Source of the DNA: JARROD01 sp037384225
GTDB lineage: Bacteria > Pseudomonadota > Gammaproteobacteria > Pseudomonadales > Cellvibrionaceae
NCBI GenBank assembly: GCA_037384225.1
Contig: JARROD010000056.1
Coordinates: forward strand, 1-14,542
Direction: 5' to 3'
DNA length: 14,542 nucleotides
Below are positions 1-7,115 of the stretch, piece by piece; within the stretch, counting starts at the first letter, position 1, and each line of letters opens with the position of its first letter. The position numbers and the translations under genes were made by a program. The notes under the pieces were generated by a model. It was given only the letters and a program-made list of their open reading frames with translations, searched no databases and had not been told where the DNA came from.

Positions 1-1
1 T

Positions 2-985
2 CGTTGGCTGGTGGATCAGGGGTATAGTGTGTTTATGGTCTCATGGGTAAATCCGGATGCGGAGCTTGCGACGAAGACGATAGAAAATTATATGCGAGAC
101 GGTGTGATTGCAGCGGTGGATGTCGTCGAGTCCGTAACCGAGGAGTCGAAAATCAATGTGGTCGGGTATTGTGTTGGTGGTACCTTGTTGGGCATTACGC
201 AATCTTATATGCAGTCTCACAAAGACTATCGAATAAAAACACTGACCTTTTTAACAACACTGTTCGATTTTTCGGAACCGGGGGAGCTGGGAAATTATAT
301 TTCTGAACAATCCCTGCCATTAATTGAACAGTTTACGAATAACAAAGGTTACTTTGACGGTCGTGTGTTGTCGGTGAGTTTCAGCCTGCTGCGTGAAAAC
401 AATCTGTTTTGGTCGTTTTTTGTCAATAATTATCTAAAAGGCAAGGATTCGATACCTTTTGACATTCTTTATTGGAATAGTGACTCCACCAATATCCCGC
501 GTGACATCTTTTTGTACTACCTGCACAACATGTATGTCGAAAACAATTTGATCAAGGACGGTGGCATTGAAGTCGCGGGAACACCGATTCACCTGGGCGA
601 CATCAATGTGCCCTGTTATTTTCTGGCAACGGCCAGCGATCATATTGTATTGTGGTCTGCAGCATATCGTAGTGCCCGCTGTGTATCCGGTAAAGTGCGC
701 TTTGTATTGGCCGGCTCGGGGCATGTCGCCGGCGTTGTAAACCCGGCGGAAAAAGGCAAGTATCCCTACTGGATAAACAGTGAAATGCCGGAGTCTCACC
801 AAGAGTGGCAACTGGGGGCAACGCAAAAAGACAGCTCCTGGTGGAAGGATTGGGACCGGTGGTTGAAGTCCCGTTCCGGGGGAAAAGTAGCGGGCAGGGA
901 GCCGGGAACGGAAAAATTTCCAGTGATTGATGAGGCGCCGGGCCGTTATGTAAAAGTCAGACTGGAAAAAAGCCTCGAAGAGTGA
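2..985 (+). CDS. phaC: poly(3-hydroxyalkanoate) synthase, class I type, 5'-truncated by the window
   Basis: This enzyme polymerises (R)-3-hydroxyacyl-CoA into polyhydroxyalkanoate storage granules. The frame is open from the first bases (R-W-L before V-D-Q-G-Y), so the true start lies upstream; the GTG at base 11 is an internal Val codon. The stretch around VFMVSWVNPD is typical of PhaC. The lipase-like box GYCVGG carries the nucleophile Cys (codon 170-172). The other triad members fit Asp in ATASDH (638-640) and His in GSGHVAG (722-724). The C-terminal part with the HQEWQLGA and SWWKDWDRWL motifs is complete and ends at TGA 983-985. A stem-loop lies about 30 bases downstream. The family call is firm; the class (I rather than III) is inferred from motif style, since the N-terminal half is not visible. 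No phaE-like partner is seen downstream. Confidence 0.95.
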   Translation, partial: RWLVDQGYSVFMVSWVNPDAELATKTIENYMRDGVIAAVDVVESVTEESKINVVGYCVGGTLLGITQSYMQSHKDYRIKTLTFLTTLFDFSEPGELGNYISEQSLPLIEQFTNNKGYFDGRVLSVSFSLLRENNLFWSFFVNNYLKGKDSIPFDILYWNSDSTNIPRDIFLYYLHNMYVENNLIKDGGIEVAGTPIHLGDINVPCYFLATASDHIVLWSAAYRSARCVSGKVRFVLAGSGHVAGVVNPAEKGKYPYWINSEMPESHQEWQLGATQKDSSWWKDWDRWLKSRSGGKVAGREPGTEKFPVIDEAPGRYVKVRLEKSLEE

Positions 986-1015
986 ACAATAAAACAATGT
1001 GGTAGGGGGCGTTAT

Positions 1016-1053
1016 TGTAGCTTCTCAATACCCCGGGTTATTGAGGAGCTACA
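1016..1053 (+). terminator. stem-loop after phaC, possible terminator
   Basis: Bases 1016-1030 pair with 1039-1053 (TGTAGCTTCTCAATA with TATTGAGGAGCTACA) with a single C/T-type mismatch, giving a 15-bp stem around an 8-base CCCCGGGT loop. A T-rich stretch follows (TTATTT, then CTTTTTGCTTTTCTTT), but it is not directly against the stem. A role as phaC terminator is inferred. Its position also argues that translation of the next gene does not start at the upstream GTG at 999. Confidence 0.5.
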
Positions 1054-1068
1054 CGTTATTTCGGCTTT

Positions 1069-1095
1069 TTGCTTTTCTTTGCTTTCTGCTAGTAT
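1069..1095 (+). promoter_or_regulatory. possible extended -10 promoter for the PMI-like gene
   Basis: TGC-TAGTAT at 1087-1095 resembles an extended -10 element. A TTGCTT at 1069-1074 is a weak -35 with a short 15-base spacer. A start of transcription near 1102 would leave almost no leader before the ATG at 1107. This is inference from short motifs. Confidence 0.25.
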
Positions 1096-1106
1096 GTCCG
1101 CTTTTA

Positions 1107-2585
1107 ATGTCGACGGCCCAATCTGTGATTCCCGTTTATCCAACTGCCGACCCGGAAAGCTGTTTAAACCGGCAAATTGCCGCCTTTATGGACAGCGCGG
1201 AGCCGGAATGCTGTTTTATCATCGAATACCCGTTTACCCAGTATTATCTGCCCAACAATCCCGTGGTTCAGCTACTGGCGGCGGTCGTGTTGCGGCGCCG
1301 TGAAGCGGCTGAAGGTGACTGTAATATAGCGTCGGGCATCGCTGAGCGAACGGCGGACCTGTTGCGGGAGTTCGCCACTGCCGAAACGGCTGCGCAATTG
1401 AAGGCGATATTCACTTCCCATGGTAACGCCTGGTTCGACTTGTGCGGACCCCTGCGCTTGGAGCCGGTCGCGATACCCAAGCCCTGGGGACGGGAAATTT
1501 GGTTTACCGGTATTGAAGCCCGCGGCCAGTCCATGTTGGCTTCCGGCGCCAACCGCATACCCTTGCCATGGTTGTTGTCTCTGGCACCGCAACGGCTGGT
1601 CAGCGGTCTCGCTCAAAAATTAACGCTACTGAAAATTCTCGACCCCCTGCCCGAAGAAGTCTATGGCGACCTCTATTTTGAAATGCATGAACAAAAACAG
1701 GAAGTTTATGTGGTGACCCATGTCGATCGAGAGGCCTGGAAAACCGGTGTCGGTGGCATCCGCTTCGGGTTTGACACGACTAAACGCGCCCAATTTGCCA
1801 GCGATGAGGCCTTTCGTCAGGCTTACCTGAAAGCGGTGAAGGCGTATGAAAAGGTTCGCCGGGAAATTGATTCCTCGCTGGATGAAAAGCGCCGGGAGGA
1901 GGATATAGGGCTGGACGAACCTGTCGCCGCCGAAACCACGAAACGCTGGCAACAGACATTGCCGAATGCCTTGCGAGTGCAGGAGCAACAGCGCCGTCGC
2001 GCCATGGAAAGTTTTACGGCTATAAAGCCACTGCACAAGGGCGATGTGGTAAAGGTGCCTTGCTTCACCCCCCATTCACTGCAACACGGTGTTAGAACCG
2101 TAGAGTTTCAAACCCCTGTTTATGAACGAAAAATTCTGTCTTTTGCACAGAAGGTTTTGACCCAGTCAAACTGGGATACCGAGCAGGCGGTTGCCCGCAT
2201 GCAATTGGATAATCCCGTACAACCCCCGTTGACAAAACTGGCTTCGGGACAGGGAGTGGTGGTTGAACAGGTGGTTGAATTTGATGACTTCAGGGTGTAC
2301 CGAGTGACCCTGGCAGCGGGAGCCTGCTGGCGGCTCGACTCTCCTTTTGCCTATGCGTTGGTGATGTCAATTGCAGGAGAAATTGTGCTTTCGGCCAGCG
2401 CAATCGAAATTGAAAAGCGCGAGGGTAAACCCCTGGAAATCGAGGCCCTTGAAAATAACGCTGCCGACCACTGGCTGCTATTGAATGAAGAGCAGGCCGC
2501 CTTACTTCCCGCAGGGCTGCAGCAGCCTGGGATATATAACAGGGCGGATACGACCGCCATCGCATTGCTCTCCCTGCCGGTATAG
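1107..2585 (+). CDS. mannose-6-phosphate isomerase-like (type I PMI) cupin protein, substrate unknown
   Basis: The protein is about 492 residues from the ATG at 1107. It resembles type I phosphomannose isomerases, Zn-dependent cupins. KPWGREIW is at residues 125-132. EMHEQKQE at 192-199 matches the first metal-ligand segment (His and a downstream Glu). KVPCFTPHSLQHG at about 316-328, followed by VEFQ at 332-335, matches the second metal-ligand segment. A charged helical insert (about 235-300) lies between them, as in PMI. It is longer than the usual 310-400 residues because of about 110 extra N-terminal residues without a recognised domain. The frame stays open back to a GTG at 999, but that extension runs through a stem-loop and T-rich DNA, so I chose 1107, which lacks a clear ribosome binding site. 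It may bind or isomerise a sugar phosphate; no substrate can be read from sequence. No sugar-pathway neighbours are visible. Confidence 0.75.
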   Translation: MSTAQSVIPVYPTADPESCLNRQIAAFMDSAEPECCFIIEYPFTQYYLPNNPVVQLLAAVVLRRREAAEGDCNIASGIAERTADLLREFATAETAAQLKAIFTSHGNAWFDLCGPLRLEPVAIPKPWGREIWFTGIEARGQSMLASGANRIPLPWLLSLAPQRLVSGLAQKLTLLKILDPLPEEVYGDLYFEMHEQKQEVYVVTHVDREAWKTGVGGIRFGFDTTKRAQFASDEAFRQAYLKAVKAYEKVRREIDSSLDEKRREEDIGLDEPVAAETTKRWQQTLPNALRVQEQQRRRAMESFTAIKPLHKGDVVKVPCFTPHSLQHGVRTVEFQTPVYERKILSFAQKVLTQSNWDTEQAVARMQLDNPVQPPLTKLASGQGVVVEQVVEFDDFRVYRVTLAAGACWRLDSPFAYALVMSIAGEIVLSASAIEIEKREGKPLEIEALENNAADHWLLLNEEQAALLPAGLQQPGIYNRADTTAIALLSLPV

Positions 2586-2607
2586 CGCACTTTTCTGGCA
2601 CATTACT

Positions 2608-2637
2608 GACTCTGTGAACGCTAAATTCAGAGTCTTA
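2608..2637 (+). terminator. stem-loop after the PMI-like gene, weak terminator candidate
   Basis: GACTCTG (2608-2614) pairs perfectly with CAGAGTC (2628-2634) around a 13-base loop and is followed only by TTA. It sits 23 bases after the stop codon. The short T tract makes it a weak candidate. Confidence 0.35.
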
Positions 2638-2666
2638 TTGAACCCACTTGAGGACTGTGGCACAAT
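2638..2666 (+). promoter_or_regulatory. possible sigma70 promoter upstream of tRNA-Leu
   Basis: TTGAAC (2638-2643) and CACAAT (2661-2666) are separated by 17 bases, each hexamer matching four of six consensus positions. If used, it would produce a leader of about 220 nt before the tRNA. Inference only. Confidence 0.3.
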
Positions 2667-2895
2667 CAGCACCCCTCAAGCGCGAGTAAACTTGAAGAGT
2701 TAGGTTTTTATTTTTTAAAATCAATAGCTTAGAGATTGGCGGGGCGACTGACACGGCTCTCTCGAACAGGCTTTAACCGTGCCTTCGAGACTGAGGCGCT
2801 GAGGGTAAAAAGCAAGCGGAAACCAAGCAGAAAGCGGCTAGAGGCTGGTCAAAAGTGACCGGCGAAGTGGTTTACATGCTTGGCTATTTAAATAC
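2667..2895 (+). other. gene-free structured stretch before tRNA-Leu
   Basis: Together with 2586-2666 this is the 310-base gap between the PMI-like gene and tRNA-Leu. No coding frame with a plausible ribosome binding site is seen on either strand. It holds a T-rich run (2705-2716), two interleaved inverted repeats (CACGG 2752-2756 with CCGTG 2777-2781; TCTCGAA 2760-2766 with TTCGAGA 2784-2790) and a small hairpin GGTCA/TGACC (2847-2860). It may be a precursor leader of the tRNA or an unrecognised RNA; I recognise no known RNA family. Confidence 0.3.
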
Positions 2896-2980
2896 GCGGT
2901 CGTGGTGAAATTGGTATACACGCCAGATTTAGGTTCTGGTGCCGCGAGGCGTGAGAGTTCGAGTCTCTCCGACCGCACCA
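2896..2980 (+). tRNA. leuW: tRNA-Leu (anticodon UAG)
   Basis: A complete 85-base cloverleaf with encoded CCA. The acceptor stem is GCGGTCG (2896-2902) with CGACCGC (2970-2976), discriminator A, then CCA. The anticodon arm is CCAGA-TTTAGGT-TCTGG with anticodon TAG at 2930-2932. There is a long variable arm (TGCCGCGAGGCGT) as expected for a class II leucine tRNA, and the T arm is GAGAG-TTCGAGT-CTCTC. It reads CUA and related leucine codons. A tRNA-Leu directly upstream of tig is also found in Pseudomonas. No strong terminator separates it from tig, so read-through into tig is possible. Confidence 0.97.
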
Positions 2981-3111
2981 TAATGATACCTGAAACTGAT
3001 AACCTGAAATCAGGGCTCGGCTTTGGGGTGTAATTAATTAAGTGATAAATTAACAATTTCAGTAGATAGTATGCGCCTTCAGCATCACTCCTGACTATCA
3101 AGAGGATCATC

Positions 3112-4587
3112 ATGCAGGTTTCGATTGAGACGACTTCCGGGTTAGAACGTCGCTTGACAGTTGGTATTCCCGCAAATCAAGTCGAAAGTGAAGTCGAAAA
3201 ACGTCTGAAGCAGGCGGCGAAAACCGTTCGCCTTAACGGCTTTCGCAAGGGCAAGGTGCCGTTTAAAGTAGTAAAGCAGCGCTTTGGCCTAGGGGTTCGA
3301 CAGGAAGTGTTGGGCGAAGTTATCAACCGTTCGTTTTACCAAGCGGTGCAGGAGCAGGATGTAAAACCGGCCGGTCAGCCCGATATCGAAGCTACCCAGA
3401 TGGATGAAGGTAAGGACGTGGAGTTCGTGGCGACGTTTGAGGTTTATCCTGAGGTCGAGGTTGGTGAGTTCGACACGTTTAACGTTACCCGACTGGTGGC
3501 GGATGTAACTGACGCCGACGTCGATAATATGATCGAAGTACTGCGTAAGCAGCAGGCTGGCTGGAAAGAAGTAGATCGCGCCTCCGCGGAAGAGGATCGC
3601 GTCAATATCGACTATGTCGGCACCAAAGATGGCGAAGAATTTGACGGTGGAAGTGCCGACGGCAGCGACCTGGTCATCGGTTCGAAATCCATGATTCCCG
3701 GCTTTGAAGACGGCATTGTAGGCATGCAGGCCGGCGATGAAAAAGTACTACAACTCACCTTTCCGGACGACTACCACGCTGAAGAATTAAAGGGCGCCGG
3801 CGTCGAATTCAAAGTCAAGGTCAATAGTGTTTCCGAGCAGGAACTGCCCGCGTTGGACGAAGCGTTTTTCGAGAAGTACGGCGTCGCTGAGGGCGACGAA
3901 GAGAAATTTCGCGAAGAAGTGAAGCTCAATATGCAGCGGGAGCTGAAAAACCGCATCAAATCCAAGGTTAAAAACCAGGTGATGGACGCATTATTGGACG
4001 CCAATAGTGTTGAATTACCCAAAGCCCTGGTGGTTGGAGAAATTGACACACTGCGAAACCAGATGTTGCAACAGTTCCAGGGAATGGATATGTCGAAAAT
4101 GGATCCAAAGTCTATTTTTCCGGACCAGATGTTTTTAGAACAGGCCGAGCGTCGTGTAGCTCTGGGGCTGATTGTCGGTGAAATCGTCAAAAAAGCTGAC
4201 ATAAAGATAGACAGCGACCGAGTCCGTGAGATGGTCGAGGAACTGGCCGGGACTTATCAGGAACCTGAAGAAGTGGTGAATTACTATTACAGTAACAAGC
4301 AGCTCTTGGCCGGTGTCGAATCAGCGGTCCTGGAAGATCAGGTGATTGAGCATATTTTGAGCCTCGCCAAGGTGGAAGAGGTACAGAGCAGTTATGAGGA
4401 AGCCATCAAGCAGGAGGAAGCCAACCCCGCGGCTGATTCGTTAGATGTGGGCGGTGATGAGACAGCCCTGAGCGGTGATGAAGCAGTCCTGAGCGGTGAT
4501 GAAGCAGTCCTGAGCGGTGAACAGGCTAACGCTGCTGCCGGTGAAAATATAACCAAAGATGATCAACCTAGTACATCCGACGATTAA
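3112..4587 (+). CDS. tig: trigger factor, ribosome-associated chaperone and peptidyl-prolyl isomerase
   Basis: Trigger factor docks at the ribosomal exit tunnel and shields nascent chains. The N-terminal ribosome-binding domain carries the signature GFRKGKVP (43-50). An FKBP-type PPIase domain follows at about 150-245 (VNIDYVGTKDGEEFDGG, then IPGFEDGIVGMQAGDEK). The C-terminal helical chaperone arms run to about residue 435. AAGAGGA lies 5 bases before the ATG, fixing the start. At 491 residues it is some 55 longer than the E. coli and Pseudomonas proteins (about 432-436). The extra part is an acidic, low-complexity tail containing three GDExxLS heptads (448-468) encoded by 21-base tandem repeats. 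The core is intact, so the protein should be functional. It opens the conserved tig-clpP-clpX-lon block and is probably transcribed from the region after the tRNA. Confidence 0.98.
   Translation: MQVSIETTSGLERRLTVGIPANQVESEVEKRLKQAAKTVRLNGFRKGKVPFKVVKQRFGLGVRQEVLGEVINRSFYQAVQEQDVKPAGQPDIEATQMDEGKDVEFVATFEVYPEVEVGEFDTFNVTRLVADVTDADVDNMIEVLRKQQAGWKEVDRASAEEDRVNIDYVGTKDGEEFDGGSADGSDLVIGSKSMIPGFEDGIVGMQAGDEKVLQLTFPDDYHAEELKGAGVEFKVKVNSVSEQELPALDEAFFEKYGVAEGDEEKFREEVKLNMQRELKNRIKSKVKNQVMDALLDANSVELPKALVVGEIDTLRNQMLQQFQGMDMSKMDPKSIFPDQMFLEQAERRVALGLIVGEIVKKADIKIDSDRVREMVEELAGTYQEPEEVVNYYYSNKQLLAGVESAVLEDQVIEHILSLAKVEEVQSSYEEAIKQEEANPAADSLDVGGDETALSGDEAVLSGDEAVLSGEQANAAAGENITKDDQPSTSDD
4453..4515 (+). 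repeat. 21-bp tandem repeat (three units) in the 3' end of tig
   Basis: Units 4453-4473, 4474-4494 and 4495-4515. Units two and three are identical (GGTGATGAAGCAGTCCTGAG plus C). Unit one differs at four bases, and a fourth unit begins (GGTGAACAGG) and then diverges. Each unit is exactly seven codons, so copy-number change would keep the frame. It encodes GDETALS, GDEAVLS, GDEAVLS. Confidence 0.95.
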
Positions 4588-4603
4588 TAATTGATTAAAA
4601 CGG

Positions 4604-4627
4604 GCCGCGGGGCGTGAACTTCGCGGC
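4604..4627 (+). terminator. GC-rich stem-loop after tig, weak terminator candidate
   Basis: GCCGCG (4604-4609) pairs with CGCGGC (4622-4627) around a 12-base loop, 16 bases after the tig stop. It is followed by ATTCCCTTCCTTT, not a continuous T run, so termination would be partial at best. The rest of the 176-base tig-clpP gap shows no convincing sigma70 promoter to my eye, though one is expected. Confidence 0.35.
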
Positions 4628-4763
4628 ATTCCCTTCCTTTAAATCCTTGCGAAGCTGGAATATCGTTTCGTCTCAGGTTAAGCTGACAACTGCTTAGTGT
4701 ATACCGCATTGATATGAACTTACTATCAGGGCTCACTGCCAAAGTAAGGAAATAAGACATAAT

Positions 4764-5408
4764 ATGGCAAATTTCGATTTTTCATCAAAAGTACCGGATA
4801 TAACCGCCGCGGGTGGTTTAGTCCCAATCGTAGTGGAACAAACCGCACGCGGTGAACGTTCCTACGATATATATTCACGCCTGCTGAAAGAGCGAGTGAT
4901 CTTTCTGGTGGGCGCGGTCGAGGATTATATGGCTAACTTGGTTGTGGCACAGATGCTGTTTCTGGAAGCCGAAAACCCTGATAAGGATATTCATTTTTAT
5001 ATTAATTCTCCTGGTGGCTCTGTCACGGCAGGTTTGTCCATTTACGACACTATGCAATTTATCAAGCCGGATGTAAGTACCATGTGCATTGGTCAGGCTT
5101 GCAGTATGGGGGCTTTTCTGCTGACCGCCGGTGCCCCGGGTAAGCGCTTTTGTCTGCCCAACTCCCGCACTATGATTCATCAGCCTAGCGGCGGTGCACA
5201 GGGCCAGGCATCTGACATTAACATCCATGCCCAGGAAATTCTCAAGCTGCGCGAGCGCCTCAACGAGCTGATGGCCGGACATACAGGCCGCTCAATGGAG
5301 GAAATCGTTCGCGACACTGAGCGCGATTACTTTATGAGCGCTGAGGAATCCAGGGAATATGGTTTGATCGACAAAGTGTTAAACCGACGCCCGGCTATTG
5401 AGTCGTAA
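4764..5408 (+). CDS. clpP: ATP-dependent Clp protease proteolytic subunit
   Basis: ClpP forms the double-heptamer serine protease chamber that degrades proteins unfolded by ClpX or ClpA. The catalytic triad is visible: Ser114 in GQACSMGAF, His139 in TMIHQP and Asp188 in TERDYF. The oxyanion-hole segment NSPGGSV is at 81-87. The 214-residue length agrees with the E. coli precursor (207), and a short N-terminal propeptide is expected to be removed. The start ATG has an upstream AAGGA 13 bases away, which is a longer spacing than usual; no better start exists in frame. It lies 176 bases after tig and 227 bases before clpX, so clpX may have its own promoter as well as read-through from clpP. Confidence 0.98.
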   Translation: MANFDFSSKVPDITAAGGLVPIVVEQTARGERSYDIYSRLLKERVIFLVGAVEDYMANLVVAQMLFLEAENPDKDIHFYINSPGGSVTAGLSIYDTMQFIKPDVSTMCIGQACSMGAFLLTAGAPGKRFCLPNSRTMIHQPSGGAQGQASDINIHAQEILKLRERLNELMAGHTGRSMEEIVRDTERDYFMSAEESREYGLIDKVLNRRPAIES

Positions 5409-5519
5409 ATAACCTCGGAGAGTTGGTGATCGAGCCATATTAACTATGGACGCGGAGCCAATTTAGGAGTTATTTTTAGGGAATCGACGCTGAACGTGTC
5501 AATCTAAGGGAGTAATAGA

Positions 5520-5566
5520 GGCGGTGCCCCAACGGCTATCCGGGGATTGTGTCACACAATACCGTC
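5520..5566 (+). other. possible RNA three-way junction between clpP and clpX
   Basis: An outer stem GGCGGT (5520-5525) with ACCGTC (5561-5566, one G-T pair) encloses two adjacent hairpins: CCCC/GGGG (5527-5530 with 5542-5545) and ATTGTG-TCA-CACAAT (5546-5560). Only one base (5526) is unpaired at the junction. The pairing is seen by eye; existence in RNA is inference. It lies 70 bases before the clpX ATG. Confidence 0.35.
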
Positions 5567-5571
5567 AGGTA

Positions 5572-5600
5572 CTTGAAAAATGACCCGAAAACTAGCATCT
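5572..5600 (+). promoter_or_regulatory. possible sigma32 (heat-shock) promoter upstream of clpX
   Basis: CTTGAAA (5572-5578) is a perfect match to the sigma32 -35 consensus. TAGCATCT (5593-5600) keeps the CATnT half of the -10 consensus, with a 14-base spacer. The -10 lacks the preceding C run, so the call is tentative. Confidence 0.3.
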
Positions 5601-5635
5601 TCTAGGTAATGAGGTCTATCTAACGGAGTGGTTTA

Positions 5636-6928
5636 ATGACCGATCACACCAATGAAAATGGGGACGATAACGGCAAACTGCTGTATTGTTCGTTTTGCGG
5701 CAAAAGTCAGCATGAAGTCCGCAAGTTAATTGCCGGCCCTTCAGTGTTTATTTGTGACGAATGTGTCGACTTGTGTAACGACATTATTCGCGAAGAGATT
5801 CAGGAAAGCACAACAGAAGGTGCTTCCGACCGGCTGCCGACCCCACAGGAAATTGCTGAGATTCTCGATCAATATGTTATTGGTCAGAAACGTGCCAAAA
5901 AAATCCTGGCTGTCGCTGTATATAACCATTACAAGCGGCTGCGGGTGGGCGACAAGAAAAAAGACAAAGACGATGTCGAGCTGGGCAAGAGCAACATCCT
6001 TTTGGTAGGCCCTACGGGCAGCGGTAAAACACTGCTGGCCGAGACTTTGGCACGGCTGTTGAATGTCCCGTTTACCATCGCTGACGCCACCACGCTGACA
6101 GAGGCGGGGTACGTGGGCGAGGATGTCGAAAATATTATTCAAAAGCTGCTGCAAAAATGTGACTACGACGTCGAAAAAGCACAGCAGGGCATTGTTTATA
6201 TCGATGAAATCGATAAGATTTCCCGGAAATCGGACAACCCCTCTATTACCCGCGATGTGTCAGGGGAAGGGGTGCAGCAGGCATTGCTGAAACTGATCGA
6301 AGGGACTGTGGCGTCGGTTCCACCTCAGGGGGGGCGCAAGCACCCGCAGCAGGAATTTCTGCAGGTGGATACATCCAACATTCTGTTTATCTGCGGTGGC
6401 GCCTTTGCCGGCTTGGATAAGGTTATTCGTGACCGATCTGAGAAGGGTGGTATTGGTTTCAGTGCCGAAGTCAAAAGTAAGGAAGACAAAAAGAATGTGG
6501 GTGAAACCCTCAAAGAACTGGAGCCGGAAGATCTGGTGCGCTATGGATTGATACCAGAGTTCGTGGGTCGCCTGCCGGTTATTGCAACCCTGGAAGAGTT
6601 AGACAAGGAAGCCCTGGTGCAAATCTTGACGGAACCGAGAAACTCACTGACCAAACAGTACGGCAAGTTGTTTGCGATGGAAGACGTAGAGGTGGATTTC
6701 CGTGCCGATGCTCTGGAGGCAATTGCCTTCCGGGCTATGGAACGTAAAACAGGAGCGCGGGGCCTGCGATCAATTATGGAATCCGTACTGCTCGACACCA
6801 TGTACCGTATTCCCTCGGAAGACGGGGTGAGTAAGGTTGTCGTGGATGAGGCGGTGATTAAAGGGGAATCAGACCCGTTGCTGGTTTATGAAACCACTGA
6901 ATCGGCCAAGGCGGCTCCTGACGAATAG
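5636..6928 (+). CDS. clpX: ATP-dependent Clp protease ATP-binding subunit ClpX
   Basis: ClpX is the AAA+ unfoldase hexamer that recognises tagged substrates and threads them into ClpP. The N-terminal zinc-binding domain has Cys18, Cys21, Cys40 and Cys43. Walker A GPTGSGKT is at 125-132, the pore loop GYVG at 158-161, Walker B IVYIDEID at 186-193, the RKH loop at 234-236 and the ClpP-docking IGF loop at 273-275. The PEFVGR arginine finger is at about 307-312 and sensor 2 GARGLR at 373-378. The length of 430 residues is normal (E. coli 424). GGAG lies 8 bases before the ATG. It follows clpP in the same direction and ends at a strong terminator, which closes the clpP-clpX unit before lon. All key residues are present. 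Confidence 0.99.
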   Translation: MTDHTNENGDDNGKLLYCSFCGKSQHEVRKLIAGPSVFICDECVDLCNDIIREEIQESTTEGASDRLPTPQEIAEILDQYVIGQKRAKKILAVAVYNHYKRLRVGDKKKDKDDVELGKSNILLVGPTGSGKTLLAETLARLLNVPFTIADATTLTEAGYVGEDVENIIQKLLQKCDYDVEKAQQGIVYIDEIDKISRKSDNPSITRDVSGEGVQQALLKLIEGTVASVPPQGGRKHPQQEFLQVDTSNILFICGGAFAGLDKVIRDRSEKGGIGFSAEVKSKEDKKNVGETLKELEPEDLVRYGLIPEFVGRLPVIATLEELDKEALVQILTEPRNSLTKQYGKLFAMEDVEVDFRADALEAIAFRAMERKTGARGLRSIMESVLLDTMYRIPSEDGVSKVVVDEAVIKGESDPLLVYETTESAKAAPDE

Positions 6929-6967
6929 GCTTGGTTGATCTTTGTTCCCTAAGAGTGGAATTTGAAC

Positions 6968-6996
6968 AAAAAGGGCTTTGTTAAGGCCCTTTTTTA
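6968..6996 (+). terminator. Rho-independent terminator after clpX
   Basis: AAAAAGGGC (6968-6976) pairs with GCCCTTTTT (6986-6994) around a 9-base loop, and the T run continues (TTTTTTAGTTTTTT). It lies 40 bases after the clpX stop and is a textbook intrinsic terminator. Confidence 0.9.
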
Positions 6997-7014
6997 GTTT
7001 TTTATACCTGAAAA

Positions 7015-7044
7015 CTTGTAATTCAACCGCTTAACCCCCAATCT
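7015..7044 (+). promoter_or_regulatory. possible sigma32 (heat-shock) promoter for lon
   Basis: CTTGTAA (7015-7021) matches six of seven bases of the sigma32 -35. CCCAATCT (7037-7044), inside a C5 run, matches six of the seven defined positions of CCCCATnT, with a 15-base spacer. lon is a known sigma32 target in E. coli, which supports the call. Position just after the clpX terminator fits. Confidence 0.5.
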
Positions 7045-7067
7045 TAGAGAATATTAAGTGTACGCTT

Positions 7068-7096
7068 TTGACTTTACGTTTATATTTCAATTCAAT
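7068..7096 (+). promoter_or_regulatory. possible sigma70 promoter for lon (distal)
   Basis: TTGACT (7068-7073) and TTCAAT (7091-7096) with a 17-base spacer in AT-rich DNA. The -35 matches five of six and the -10 four of six. Confidence 0.4.
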
Positions 7097-7115
7097 AAGT
7101 AGGTTTTAGTATCCA

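Noticed and set aside
2838..3113. A 91-codon minus-strand frame across the tRNA-Leu
   Set aside because: Its sequence (RSERLELSRLAAP and PKSGVYTNFTT) is the familiar false translation of a tRNA-Leu antisense strand, so it is not a gene.
4683..4705. Possible promoter for clpP (CTGACA with TATACC)
   Set aside because: The two hexamers are only 11 bases apart and no correct partner is found at 16-18 bases, so it was not called.
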